A stretch of 64,000 nucleotides of DNA from assembly GCA_002118135.1 (NCBI GenBank), contig BDIU01000049.1, forward strand, positions 186,001 to 250,000. The letters run 5' to 3'. The stretch comes from Trebouxia sp. TZW2008 (lineage: Eukaryota; Chlorophyta; Trebouxiophyceae; Trebouxiales; Trebouxiaceae). The notes below the pieces were generated by a model that worked only from the letters and a program-made list of their open reading frames with translations, had not been told where the DNA came from and did no database searches. Below, in pieces: positions 1 to 10,742 of this stretch. A program made the position numbers and the translations under genes. Positions within the stretch are counted from its first letter, which is position 1. Every line of letters starts with the position of its first letter.

Positions 1-24
1 ATGTTTGCCACCTGACAGACACAG

Positions 25-238
25 GTACAGGTTGTCAAGGATCCTGAAGCGGTCTCAACAAATAGTCTTGTCATGCTGCAGACAGCCCGCGCTAGGCAGG
101 ATGCGCAGAAGAGGCGGCAGCAGGCAAGCTTGAGCAGAACTATGTCTGTACCCATCAAGTCGTCAGGAGCATTTGGTAGTCCTGCCGCCTCGCCAGCCAG
201 GTCGCCCCTGTCAAGACATCTTGTCAGAGCGTCCTCAG
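25..238 (+). CDS. Exon of an unidentified gene (left-edge partial)
   Basis: An open frame follows an AG acceptor near position 24 and ends at a good donor, cctcag|gtaaaa. The exact acceptor is ambiguous because CAG triplets recur there. The peptide is basic with a Gln/Arg-rich stretch (ARARQDAQKRRQQ), then a Ser/Pro-rich stretch (GSPAASPARSPLSRH). This looks like a disordered regulatory tail, and no domain is recognisable. Support for coding comes from the open frame, the donor and a decayed copy of the same exon end in the following intron. No downstream exon could be identified, so the gene's extent is unknown. Confidence 0.4.
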
Positions 239-284
239 GTAAAACATGCCTCACAACCTGCAGCTCAATCAATTCTGCATGCAA

Positions 285-396
285 GTCTTCAGCAGGACCA
301 CGTCTGTATCAGTCAAGTCAGCAAGGGGCTTTGGCAGAGAAGCGGCCTTGCCAGCCAGCTTGCTTTTACCCAGACATCTGCTTGGAGCATCCTCAG
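285..396 (+). repeat. Decayed donor-side copy of the preceding exon
   Basis: This stretch repeats the second half of the exon ending at 238, including the SRT-SV-KS motif, the Leu/Ser/Pro stretch and the terminal RHL-ASSG followed by cctcag|gt. The two exon ends are 158 bases apart. Indels and substitutions put it in another frame, so it is not a working exon. Confidence 0.6.
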
Positions 397-399
397 GTA

Positions 400-2356
400 C
401 CATGTTGCCGCATTGGTTGAATCATGTCCCTTCGCATGCTTGTGCTAGCCAATGTCAGGGACATAGATAGGCATGCACAGAGACAATCAGCTGCCTTTGA
501 CCAGTGTGACTTTGACATGTAACCTGAATTTGCGAGGCATTCCTGAGCTGACCATGTTATGGTATTTTCCTGGTAGGTGTTGTTAAGTGCCACCTTTGTC
601 ATACTGTCTCTGTGCAGCATGTGAGTGATCACTGCATCATCACTTGCTGTCCAGCTGCCTCAAGTGTACATAAGATGTTGCTGCTTGATCGGTGCCATAC
701 ACTGCATGTTGGCACAGATCTTTGCTGCCAGTTGAGCTGACAGGTCTTGTTTGCTGATGCAGGAATCAGCGCATGAGGGTGTGATGCCAGCAGCAAGGAT
801 TCTTTTCTATACACTGTGTATATTGTTTGAGCATTGAAGACTAAGCCTGTCATCATTGGCAGCATTTGACACAGCAGCCAACATCTCCAATACTGGTGTG
901 CCAGCTGTGTAGTAAACGTCAAAAAGCGACAAATTGCTTGCCCTGGCTATCAGAAATGTGTACCCCGAAAGTGTGACGAGATCTGCTCCGCGTTTGGCAG
1001 AACCAATTTTGATGAATTGTATCATGGTCAAGCTGTTGCTGATGTGTACAAGTTTACAGGGCAGTAATGAGACAGAAAAGTGAGTATGTTTTGAGTCAGC
1101 AATGCACATCATTTCAGCTTTCCTTGCATCCTTGCTGATTCTGTACATAGGTATGAGTGATCAAGCCTCAATTCATTTGTTTTACGTTGGTGTTGTTATG
1201 TTGCTGCTGCTGCAGTTATTGTGGCGTCGTGGGGTAATGTATTGCTGCAGTATTTGCTGCATGTGAACAGGGTGTTATTTGTCAGTTGCGCAAGAAGCTG
1301 TAAAAAGAAAATGCACAATGTCTCCAGCACACGTAGTCTAACATATATATATTTCCCTGACTGACCACTGACCATAGGGTTTTCCCAGCCTTATTGAGTG
1401 TTATGTCATGGTTTGGGGTTCTAGGGGTGACAAAACAGGTAGTCAGATCATTGCATTACTCATGGGGTATGTTTAAAGGTTCAAATCAGCTCAGGGTTCT
1501 GCATGACAGCTGCAGACCGGCCTCAAACCCTTAAAAACAGGGATAGCAGCCCTCACTCCAATCCACTTCATCCTCCCAGCATTCAAGGGTGTAGTTGGGT
1601 GTTCGAGCTTTCACACCTATACACTTACACAAAAAATTGAAAAGGACAGACGTTGTGGTAGCCACAGTGTTAGTTAGGTCATGTGCCCTATGTATGCTGC
1701 TACTTTCGGATGCATCTTACAAGTGACTCCAACAGCAAACAAAATTGTACGTTGCAATTGCCGAAGTGATGCTTACTATCGGGCACAGCCAGCATGTTAC
1801 GTAAAATAGAGCGATCACACAATCAATGACAATTGACAAGCCAAGCATTTGTAGTCAAACAAGCAGCAAGAAATTGCCAAGCCCACTCCAATTGGGTGCA
1901 GCACCATTTCAATACACAGCTACATTTACTACCTCCAGTTCTACCAATACAAAGGCGGACAGCCAACCACAATAAAATGCTAGGCTCACAGCACAGGTTG
2001 ATTGAAGTATGCATATTATGCATCATGTCACACATATGTATGTACTTATAGGGTACTCAAAGACATACTACATTTGCACGACCCCAATGCCAAAGTCTGA
2101 TGATCACTCTATGGAAGAAAGGAACTAGCACTTGGTCAATCAGGTGACAAGCAAAATCATGCAACCTTTGCAGTCACGCACATGGCGGTCGATCATGAAA
2201 ACAAGCAAAGGACAACGACGGGACACGTGCGGGGCGCTGCGGGGCACATTAGTATTAGTCGTTATTTTTTGGATGCTGAGCCCGCAACTCATTCCACCCC
2301 ATAGCATGCAAGCAGAGGCTTCTGGTGGCGCCCATCTGACGATAGCTGGCTGACTG
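400..2356. other. No supported gene
   Basis: Open frames on both strands are short and show no recognisable domain. The stretch holds A/T-rich patches such as a short TA run near 1342 and CTG-rich runs near 1201-1260. I see no RNA gene or clear mobile element in it. Confidence 0.5.
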
Positions 2357-3610
2357 TCAGACAGCTCTTCTGCAGAACTCCGGTAATCTTGGGCGACCCT
2401 TCACCATACCCAGAAAGAGCTGCAGGATGTTGATTGCAGCGTTTGTGTTGAGGCACAGTCGTACACTGTAGCGGACCCCTTTCTGCAGGCAGGTACGTTC
2501 AACCATGTAGAGCAAGCCATAATTGCTGCTGCTGCAGGGTGGATACTGCACAATGCGTTTGCTTCAGGCCAATGACAAGCTGTGCTGACAATCATGCTTG
2601 CAGGAAGTACGTGTAGGCTTATAGTCTGCAGCCTGACTACAACTCTGACAGGAGGTTTTACCTGCGGGGGGAAGGGGCATGCCATCCATCTTGATTCTGC
2701 ACCCACAACACAACATGGTGTGGAACTCATCTGTTTCAGATACTCTGCAGCATTGACCTATCTTGCGGCGCAGAGACACAGTTGACGTGCTAGGATTGCC
2801 CTTGCAGCAGCTGCTGCTGAAGCTTGCGTCCCCGTATGCAACAACTGTGCTGCTGTCATTTCTGTAGATTCCTCTGCTGATGACTGTATAAGCCTGCCGG
2901 TGCTTGATGTGAGTTTGCCAGCGCAGCTTCTTGTGGCGCAGGGCGTCAAAGTGCTGTAGAGCAGCTGGCAAATGGTGCAGCCGATGCTTGACGTGCTGCA
3001 GGAATGTTGCTGCAGTGGGTACTTTGGCAGTTGGCGTGTCTCTGAGGGCACTGTCCAGAGCTTTATCACTTTGCAGCCATGTGTCAGTCTTGGCTGACCT
3101 GTACTTAACGCCACTCACATGGCGCCATCTGCTGCAAATGCACGACAATTTCTCATGGGGTGTCTGCCTAGGCCTTTCTGTTTAAGTTTGTCTGTGGCTG
3201 CTTGGCTGTGCACTGCAGCTGTGAACAAAGCTTTCTTGCCAGGGTCTAGACCGACAACGCGCTGCGCCTGATCAATGCTGTGGTTGGGCAGCCCGTTGAC
3301 CCACTGTGAGCCAGCTGTGTCTTGTTGTTGGCGCTAGCGTTTGCGCTTCTGGGCAGAAGCTGGAGTGCATGGTGGTGGTGATGACGACAGTGAAGGTGGG
3401 GTTGGGTGGAAGACCAACACGCTGACGCTGACGCCATCTGTCTCGACCTGGCCATGAAAGCGTTTTGCTGACGCATTTGACTGCTTGGCGAATGCTTGGC
3501 GATTTGGATACCTGCTCCAACATGTCTTGGTCTGCCACAAAGCGCGCGCAGCCTTCCTTGCTTAGCGCTGGAATTGCAGGCACATTTTTTGCCTTCAACA
3601 GCCTGTGCAT
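2357..3610 (-). pseudogene. Decayed Fanzor/TnpB-like RuvC nuclease
   Basis: Read on the minus strand, fragments in several frames follow the motif order of eukaryotic Fanzor (TnpB-related, RNA-guided) nucleases. They are an N-terminal TDGVSVSVL motif near 3440, a RuvC-I-like VVGLDPGKKALFT at about 3225-3262, an EKLSC..RWRHVSG segment near 3110-3145, a RuvC-II-region YGDASF...KG block near 2785, then a DEFHT box with a CC-C zinc-ribbon half near 2720. The C-terminal NTNAAINI near 2430 matches the family's DR(D)xNAAxNI box. An in-frame stop near 3335, a frameshift after RuvC-I and another between the zinc ribbon and the last box show it is dead. The final Asp of the last motif appears to be Asn. 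Fanzors are usually carried by transposons, but no terminal repeats were identified. A related TnpB-derived domestic gene is less likely given the breaks. Confidence 0.65.
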
Positions 3611-3713
3611 AAATCAGTTTCTGCGGTCAGTCAGGCATTGTGGTGGCAGATCACCATCAAGGAGAGAGAGAGGTTTTACATCCGTTAGCCAGCCAACAAG
3701 TCTGATCGGATGT

Positions 3714-3864
3714 GTTGGGGTAAAATCCCCAACAACTTTCTCAATTCAATGTTCATTTGGACGCCCCTTTGACAGTGTGGGGGGCGTAACTAAACGGTTA
3801 CGCCGGCGGGTGGGCGGAACCCATTCGCCCAGCATCTGCCTGGGACCCCCCCTTTGGCGAATGG
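3714..3864. repeat. Cluster of three perfect short hairpins
   Basis: Three perfect inverted repeats follow each other. GTTGGGG (3714-3720) pairs with CCCCAAC (3727-3733). GGCGTAAC (3783-3790) pairs with GTTACGCC (3797-3804). CCATTCGCC (3821-3829) pairs with GGCGAATGG (3856-3864), with a nested CCCAG/CTGGG stem inside. The block lies just upstream of the 5' end of the Fanzor-like relic and is richer in G and C than its surroundings. It could be an element terminus or a structured RNA. Confidence 0.55.
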
Positions 3865-4071
3865 GGCGCAACTGTGACCCTACAGCTTTTTTAGGGTTGA
3901 CTGGCGGTGCATTTTCCTTTGTAAATCACATTGTTTTGCCGCATACGAGCGGCAATTCAACGTTTTATGAGTGCGCGAGGCAATGTCTCGACTGGGAGCA
4001 CTTGCCTGATGGTATGGCAACTCCCGAACCTTTAAACCCCCCTAACCCTAGATCTGGAAGCCATTTTGCAG

Positions 4072-4407
4072 CGGGAACAGGATATTCAGCGCATAGAACT
4101 TGAAGCCGTTGAAAGTGCAGTTAGACAAGCAGTGACAGCTGATATCTTGGAGGATGACATGCACATCAGCTCAGCGCCTGACATGGAATTGTGCAGTGCT
4201 TCTGAGCTGGGGGAGATGCTGACAGGCTGGTATGAAAGGGAGAAGGATGAGCCCAGGCATGTCAGCAGCAATGTGATTGAGAGCAGCACTGACTTCACCG
4301 ACAGCGTATTCAATCTGGATTTCACAGGCAATGTAGCGCAGCAGCAGGTGCCAAACATTGACTTTGGCAACAACCAGGTGGCATTTGACGTAGAGGCACT
4401 GATCTGA
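4072..4407 (+). CDS. Terminal exon of an unidentified gene
   Basis: A 3' splice site, ccattttgcag, precedes an open frame that ends at TGA 4405-4407. The peptide is acidic, with a helical EQDIQRIELEAVESAVRQAV start, an E-L-GEM...WYEREKDEP middle and repeated NLDF/NIDF motifs near the end. A C-terminal activation or interaction tail would fit, but no family is recognised. A possible polyadenylation context (ccaataaaat) follows at about 4464. Upstream exons were not found and may be interrupted by the element relic at 2357-3864. Confidence 0.45.
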   Translation, partial: REQDIQRIELEAVESAVRQAVTADILEDDMHISSAPDMELCSASELGEMLTGWYEREKDEPRHVSSNVIESSTDFTDSVFNLDFTGNVAQQQVPNIDFGNNQVAFDVEALI

Positions 4408-5195
4408 GTGGCCATTCATACAATTTTGCATGCTGCATCCAAGTGTCATGCATGGAACTTGAGCCAATAAAATTCATCATGTCAGTACGTTGTGAAGACA
4501 CGAACAGTAGCGCCTGATTGAGCTGAGCACATCGCCGCCTTTGAAAAATTCTGATTCGAAAGTCTGAGCATTCGCCTGCATCCGCCCTGCATCATTCGCC
4601 TCCGCCCCCATGCGCCCGAGGGTAAAAGGATCCGCCCCCCACACTGCCCTTTGAAAACAATAATACCATCATCGCTTGGTCAACGTATATTGCGTTGAAG
4701 GAAAAACACGGCCCCAGACATTGTACAAAACATACACTCCTGGCAGCCAATGCGAAAAACCTTCACAGTAAATACTAGCAACGGCAATGAGGGACCAGCA
4801 GTCCACACTAAGAAATTTCCAGCTGTTTTGCTCAATTCAACTAGCCAAATGCAAAGTGCAGGCCTCAACAGGCTAAGCCAAGCAGATGCATGTCGTGTGC
4901 ACTCAAGCGTGATGAGTCAGCACGTATGAATTCTCAACATGCGTGTAGATCGTTCCTCACTCAGGACAGGCAGAATTATTGATTTGAGACTGGAAGGGGC
5001 ACGTGTAACAATGTGCTTATATTGCGTGAATGCATCTAATTGGCGTCTGAGTTTGCTTACTGGTGCAAAGCCGTGGTGTTGATCTTGACAAAGTTTGCTT
5101 GGTTGCTGCTCTGCGATACCAGAGTGAAGACCTTGGGTGCCCAAGGCGTACCCTGTGCAGCTGCAAACTCTGTCAACAGTCTATGGAATGAACAT
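4408..5195. other. No supported gene
   Basis: There is no convincing open frame. Positions 4540-4640 contain a cytosine-rich tract with repeated cgcc and cgcctccgcc motifs, unlike the flanks. Its function is unknown. Confidence 0.45.
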
Positions 5196-5278
5196 GTTTC
5201 CATAGCTCATTAAGAGCCTATTAATGAGCTATGGAAACAGCTCATTAACATGTTTCCATGGCTCCATGTTAATGAGCT
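5196..5278. repeat. Two adjacent perfect palindromes (18-bp and 14-bp arms)
   Basis: GTTTCCATAGCTCATTAA at 5196-5213 pairs perfectly with 5221-5238 across a 7-base loop. Immediately after, AGCTCATTAACATG at 5239-5252 pairs perfectly with 5265-5278. The second hairpin reuses the same AGCTCATTAA word, and further copies of the ATGGAAAC word flank the pair (5181-5187 and 5279-5286). It looks like a young foldback element or a recent inverted duplication. Confidence 0.75.
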
Positions 5279-5829
5279 ATGGAAACATAGCTCCAAGGCT
5301 GTTTCTTGAGGCTGAAGTCTGTGACTGGCAGTGGCCCAAGTAGGCTCTGCATTGTGGCCACCAGAACTTGTAGCCACTACATTTGATCTGTTGGTGGTTG
5401 TTGCAGGCTGGTATATGATGGCAGCAAGGTCTGGATGCTGAGGTCCTCAAGGACAGCACGACACAGCAGCGAGGTCCAAGACTTGATTTGACTGCATCCC
5501 AGCCATGCAAAGCATTCCTTTCTGCCCAGTTGCAGTCTGACCCAGCGTGCAATCCTTGTGGAAAAATTGCTGGTGACATGATCGGAAAAGTTGGTGGTGG
5601 TCATGAGAGACGCCGAGCTCAGAATCTGCAGCATCACATTAGCTACAATGTATGCTATTTGCAGCAGAATGAAGCTGTGTTCACTCTTCTCTAAAAGCAG
5701 TCACTCACGTTGCGGCAACAAAGCAAAAGAGCGAACTTACAGTATGCTGCTGCAAGCGCACTGTTTTGGCAGAGCGGCATCAAAGATAGGGGATGCACAG
5801 CTTTGATGAATGTTGGTCGTTCTGGTTTC

Positions 5830-6415
5830 TGGTGGCAGGTGGCTGTAGCGCAGCAAAACAAAGTGGCATTGCAAGGCTAAAATGCACTGTAGGTCTTAAT
5901 CAGGCAGCACTGTATGCACAATGGAGAAGTCCTATGTGTACTTCACTTATGCATGCATGTGGCTGCAGCGCAGCAATACAAAGTGACGCTGCAAGACTAT
6001 CATGCATTATGTGACTTGATCAAGCAACACTGCATGCATGATTGAAAATCTATACGTGTACTTCACTTATGCATGCAGCCCAGCAGTACAGTGTGACCCT
6101 GAGGCTATCTCACATTGTATGGATGGATCAGGAAACACACATGGGCCATGTTGACTGGTATCAAGTGCAGGCAATGCAGTCCAATCATAAAAGCCCAAAG
6201 TGCAGTTTGCACATGCATGCAGGTGGCTGCAGCCCAGCAGTACAGTGTGACACTGTGAGGCTATCCTACAATGTATGAATGTATCAGGAAACACTGTATG
6301 CATGATCGAATGTTCTTATATTCACTTGTGCATGCAGGTGGCTGCAGCCCAGCAGTACAGTGTGACACTGAGAGGCTATCCCACATTGTATGAATGAATC
6401 AGGAAGCACACATGG
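5830..6415 (+). repeat. Degenerate minisatellite, about 5 units of 110-155 bp
   Basis: The word gcatgca(g/t)gtggctgcagc(c/g)cagca followed by a(t/g)acagtgtgac recurs at about 5841, 5961, 6071, 6225 and 6340. Each copy is followed by a shared sequence (ctatc..acattgtatg..tcaggaaacac). The last unit leads into the first recognisable aminotransferase exon, so the array lies in its upstream intron. Confidence 0.7.
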
Positions 6416-6574
6416 GCCATGCACAACCTGCCGGCCCCCGCCAAGCATGACTGCGTGGTCACGAGTGGAAGCAACATCACCATCGAGGTGATGCCTTTAC
6501 TTCTCACTGCAAATCCTGCTGATTGCTTGATTAGATTATGCACTGTTGGCCCCATTTTGTGAACTCTTTGTTGC

Positions 6575-6815
6575 TGTGCTGTCCTGCCAAGCACAGCTAT
6601 GTGATTGTCAGCAGAAATACCATCACGACAAAGGTGTCAGCCTTGAAAGCCACCCTTGTTTTGTTGTTTCATCTGTATGTACACATTGTTCTTACCTTTT
6701 ACCCTGGTTTGCTGTTCACTCTGTACTTGCATCTTTCCTACCCTGTACCATTGAATGTCATGATGCCCTGCCAAGCATGACTGTGTAGTCATCAGTGGGA
6801 GCAACATTTGACTTA
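6575..6815 (+). repeat. Two decayed donor-side copies of the SGSNITIE exon
   Basis: About 6580-6632 (AKHSYVIVSRNTITTK then a gtgtca donor-like end) and about 6765-6815 (aagcatgactgtgtagtcat, then a SGSN-like stretch) repeat the exon end at 6430-6487. Both lie in the downstream intron and carry stops or shifts. Confidence 0.65.
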
Positions 6816-8224
6816 AATAAGGAATGAAGCTTGCACAAATTGTGTCTGGTCCAGCTGATGTCTAGTCAGGCCAGCATGTTTTCTAGTACATAACAACAAT
6901 GTGCAATGCTCAAGTTGTGACAGTCACACCTTGATGCTGCCCCTCAGGATTTTGCTCTCCTGTACGCCGCACTCTGTGTTGCCACAAATACCCTGTATTG
7001 CCATGCTGTGTGAACACTTCCTACACTGTTGACAAGCACCTCAGATTCCTTGGCTGGTTGGAAAGTCAAGTCACTGACTTACTGCCCATTCCCACCCTTC
7101 AGCAGTCTGACTGTGGCAATGCAAGAGTGTATCCTGTGTGCTTTTGCTGGCCGGCCTTGTGCTTGACAATCTCAGGCTATTGTCGAGTACAAAGCCTCTC
7201 TGCCTGATGCCTGAATACAAGGGCGTGCATGTCAATGCTGACAAGTTAGAGGCGCTTCTGCAGATGATCATGTCACTGTTGATGGACAAAGGCGATACTA
7301 TCATGTGTGAGCCACACACCTACCTACATATGATCGAGTCCCTGGTGCTTCCCAGAGGCGTTTAAGTGCAAGGAATTGCCTTTGATGATCATGGGATCAT
7401 CCCAGAGGCACTAAGCAAAGTGCTTGAGGCGCGCAAGGCCCAAGGGGCTACATCCCCAGGGCATCTGTACACAGTGCATGTTGGCCAAAACCCCACAGGT
7501 GAGGGGTTCTGCCATGCTGGTATAATTTCTGCTAGGTGGTATGCACAGCAGGAGCTTTGTTGTAAAACCCTGCATTGACCACATCATGCAGTTTTTGAGA
7601 GGTCACAGCTGTGTTTTTGGGCTTTCACGTTGCAAAACGGCTTCTCCCACCCCTTGTTTGCATTGCAAGCAGGTTTCTGTCCGCCCGTTGGAAGGTGTGT
7701 TGAGCAAATTTTGACTCAAGCTGTTGACAGGTTTGTCAATTGCAGCTCTCATTTGCATCAGCCACATCACCACGTGTTTTCACACAAATGTGATGTCGGT
7801 TGCTGTTTCTGCAATTGAATCACACATGCAAGGTCATTGCGCCCTTGCATTGGCAGCAGAAGATATTTGCCATTTGGCAGAAGCATGTTGTAATGATCCT
7901 GGAATACATCCTCTAATACCTCCAATCCCCTGATGTTGCATTATTTGTCAGAGGCACGACATGATTAACCTGGAAAATGATCCCTACTTCTACCTCAAAT
8001 TCTCTGCAAGCAGTGTCGAGCCTCGGGCCTTGACTAATCTGGGGCCTAGATATCTGTCTTTGGACACAGATGGCCGTGTCATCAGACTTGATAACTTTTC
8101 CAAATTGTGCTCAAGCCTGCAACTAAGACAGTCAAAAAGTGATCAGGCTTATAGCTTCTGCCAAGTTATGCTCATTATTGCACATGACTTGAAGAATTTG
8201 TGGATTGGATGACCAAACTGGGCC

Positions 8225-8625
8225 TGATCACTTGTGTTTGGACGTGTAAAGCCGAGTGATCAGACTTGCTAGCTTTTCCAAGGTATGCTCAAACCCGCCA
8301 TCAGCTTCAAAGGCTGTCAAGTGATCAGACTTGATAGATTCTGCTAAGGCATGCTCATGCAAGAGTCTGTGACAGTTGGCTACGTCAACATGAAGTGCAA
8401 ATGCAGCATCTCATGCACAATTTATTGTCATGAATGAAAACAACAGCATGTGCAAATTTGTCCGAGCTGCCCTATTTTCCTGACTAGTTTTTAAACCCGT
8501 TTTGTTCCCTTCTTGCAAACAAGATGAAGCTTTTGTGGATTTGATTAGCAATCTGGGGTCTAGCTATTTGTCCTTTGACACAGATAGGTGAGCAATCAGA
8601 CTTGACAGTTTCTCCAAGGTGTGCT
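8225..8625 (+). repeat. Three decayed donor-side copies of the PLP-lysine exon end
   Basis: The segment encoding DGRVIRLDNFSK recurs at about 8225-8290, 8310-8355 and 8530-8625. The first ends ttttccaag|gtatgc and the last ttctccaag|gtgtgc. The last copy also keeps the upstream NLG-SYLS-DTD stretch but has a TGA inside. Reading frames are broken in all three, while two retain consensus donors. Confidence 0.7.
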
Positions 8626-8826
8626 TGGAATCATGCAGTCAGCTTCACAGACAATCCACTGAAGAGACCGGACAGCGTCTCCCAAGGTTTGCAGTCAGCC
8701 TTTCATTCTTGTGGCATGATTGTAACAATGGACCTGCAAGCTCTGCTTCTGATGTATACCACGATGCAAGGGTTGACAGTAACAGTGTCATCTGCAGCAA
8801 GCTGTGCACAGGCTTCTTATCTGCAG

Positions 8827-9090
8827 GATTTGGCACCAGAACTTACATTGAGCTGGGTCACTGCTGCCGCTGCTGGAGAAGCTGAACCTCCATCTTCACA
8901 GCTGCAGTTTGAGGTCGTGTGCATTGTCTTCAGCTGGCATGTTACATGATTCACAAAAGTATGATTACAACTGCTCTCTGCGGGTTTTGGCGCCAAGGCT
9001 GAGGTCAGGCTGGGCCGCTGCTGCGCCATTGATGCTGCAGAAGCTGATCTTTCACCTGCATAGAACCACTTTGGGGCCGTGTGCTTTGTC
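8827..9090 (+). repeat. Two decayed acceptor-side copies of the LAPGLRLGW exon
   Basis: Copies begin near 8827 (DLAPELTLSWVTAA) and 8983 (VLAPRLRSGWAAAAPL). They precede the intact exon at 9141, at spacings of about 156 and 158 bases. The repeated unit includes intron sequence such as ctgctctctgcag in front of the exon. Both copies run into stops. Confidence 0.75.
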
Positions 9091-9489
9091 CTGAGTTGGC
9101 ACTGAGTAACAAAAGTCACAATACCAACTGCTCTCTGCAGAATTTGGCGCCAGGGCTGAGGTTAGGCTGGGCCACCGCCGCGCCACTGCTGCTGAAGAAG
9201 CTGATCCTCCATCTACACGGAAGCACTTTGGGGCCGTGTGCATTGTCTCAGGTTGTGATAGCCTCCCTGCTACAGCAGTGGGGTTCTCAAGGCTGTGAGC
9301 AGCATATGAAGGACATGCAGCTGAGATATGCCCGACGTGCTAACACCTTGCACAAGGCTGCAGGCAAGCTTTTTGATGTGCATGAGCAATGCTTGGCTGC
9401 CTTGTGTGAGTGTCAGCCTGTCTGTACTCTGTGCCGTCTGTGACTGTCAGTACTTTCAGCAGCATGTGAACAACAGTGGTGTATGCGCA

Positions 9490-9990
9490 GCATGCTGGCA
9501 CTTTGCACAAAGCCGCATGCAAGTCTGTCCATGCTTGCATTTGGTATTTTGCTTTCCTGTTTTAATGTGCCGTGTAATTTTGAGCTGTCTGTGATGCCCT
9601 TGAACATTAATTACAGAACTGTAACCTATGGCAAGCATGCAGCTTTGTGACGCTCAACTTGCTCAATCATGAACAAAGCTGCAGGCAGGTCTGTCTCTTC
9701 TGCTGTGCAGTGCCTTCCAGACTTGTGACTGTACAGGCTGACTGGTGTGTTCCAGAGCAGCGCTTGGCTGAATTGGCGGAGTGGCAAGAGCCGCAGGCTG
9801 GCTGCTCTCTTCCTCTACATGCATCTTCTTCTAGCTATCAACCATCATACATCAGTCTGAACACCAATGCATGTTGAAGTGGTGCAGAGCAAAACTTGGC
9901 TGGCTTGGCAGACTGGCAAGAGCCTCAGGCTGGCTGCTTTCTTGTTCTCACTGTCAACCTCCACTCGTCAGTCTGTCCACCAATGCATGG
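9490..9990 (+). repeat. Decayed copies of the HKAAG exon end and the LAEWQEPQAG exon start
   Basis: Donor-side copies of the tttgcacaaggctgcaggca word (real copy near 9349) recur near 9499 and 9668. Acceptor-side copies of the gagcag-cttggct-tggc segment recur near 9754 and 9887, ahead of the working copy near 10003, spaced about 133 and 116 bases apart. The same intron therefore holds donor copies on its left and acceptor copies on its right. Confidence 0.65.
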
Positions 9991-10742
9991 TGATGTGATG
10001 CAGAGCAGCATTTGGCTGGCCTGGCAGAATGGCAAGAGCCTCAGGCCAGTATGTTCGCCTGGCTGAAGGGGGGGCATCCAAGATGCAGATGAGATCCTGG
10101 ACAAGCTGAAAGAGGAAAAGGTCGCTGTCATGCCAGGTATTGTCACAGACTGATGGATCCTACTGCGTTGCTGTGATTCTGTGTGCATGTACTTGTTGAT
10201 GCTTTGCATAAGTGAATTGACTGATTGAGTCGTTGGCTGCTTGGCTGAGTTGGTAAAGTGCTGTTTGTACAGGCCGGATAGCGCATTGTGAAGGTCCTCG
10301 GTCAAGCTTTGCTTGCCCCTACATCCGGGTCTCGTTTGCCTCAGTCACCAACGCAGATCTGGTCGAGGGAAGCAAAAGGCTTGCCACAGTCATCAGAAGA
10401 TTCCAGCAGGAATCTGCTGCTGGCAGTAACGCTGATAGTAATGGCAATTATGCTGCTGGTAGCAGTAAACACGGCACATCAGCGGACAGCAATGGTCATG
10501 CAGCAAGCAGCAATGGCAACAGTGATGTGCATGGTGAGCTAAGGCAGAGCAGCAACAGTAGCAAATGCGAGAAAGCAGAGAATAGCACTGAGAACGGTTG
10601 CTCGGTACTTGCTGTACATACTTGCTGTCATCAACCACAGCAAGTGGTTGATGACAATGAACAGATGGGGATGAGATCTGCAGTCCATACTGCAGCTGAC
10701 AGAACCCTGTTGATCAGCAAGGTTGTCCTTCTGAGGTCTTGA

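Larger units (their letters stand above)
6430..10742 (+). pseudogene. Damaged PLP-dependent class I/II aminotransferase (aromatic/2-aminoadipate type)
   Basis: Exons match fold-type-I aminotransferases of the aromatic amino acid/2-aminoadipate group. They encode SGSNITIE (about 6430-6487), the block from MIMSLLMDKGDTIMCE through GHLYTVHVGQNPTG (7264-7499), NDPYFYLKFS to RVIRLDNFSK with the Schiff-base lysine (about 7952-8100), NLAPGLRLGW to RRANTLHKAAG (9141-9370), LAEWQEPQAS to LKEEKVAVMPG (about 10000-10137), and a last exon (10274-10742) starting GRIAHCEG and IRVSFASV with an Asn/Ser-rich tail. Three lesions are visible: TAA at 7363-7365 after LVLPRG, loss of the donor after FSK (AAATTGTG where decayed copies have AAG|GTATG or AAG|GTGTG), and a seven-G run at 10068-10074 that shifts the frame. 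The family's usual N-terminal region was not found upstream. It may be a pseudogene, or an active gene with assembly errors. Confidence 0.65.

Noticed and set aside
3465..4103. Plus-strand 212-codon frame across the hairpin cluster
   Set aside because: It overlaps the Fanzor-like relic on the other strand and GC-rich inverted repeats; composition is not protein-like and it runs through the acceptor of the exon at 4072.
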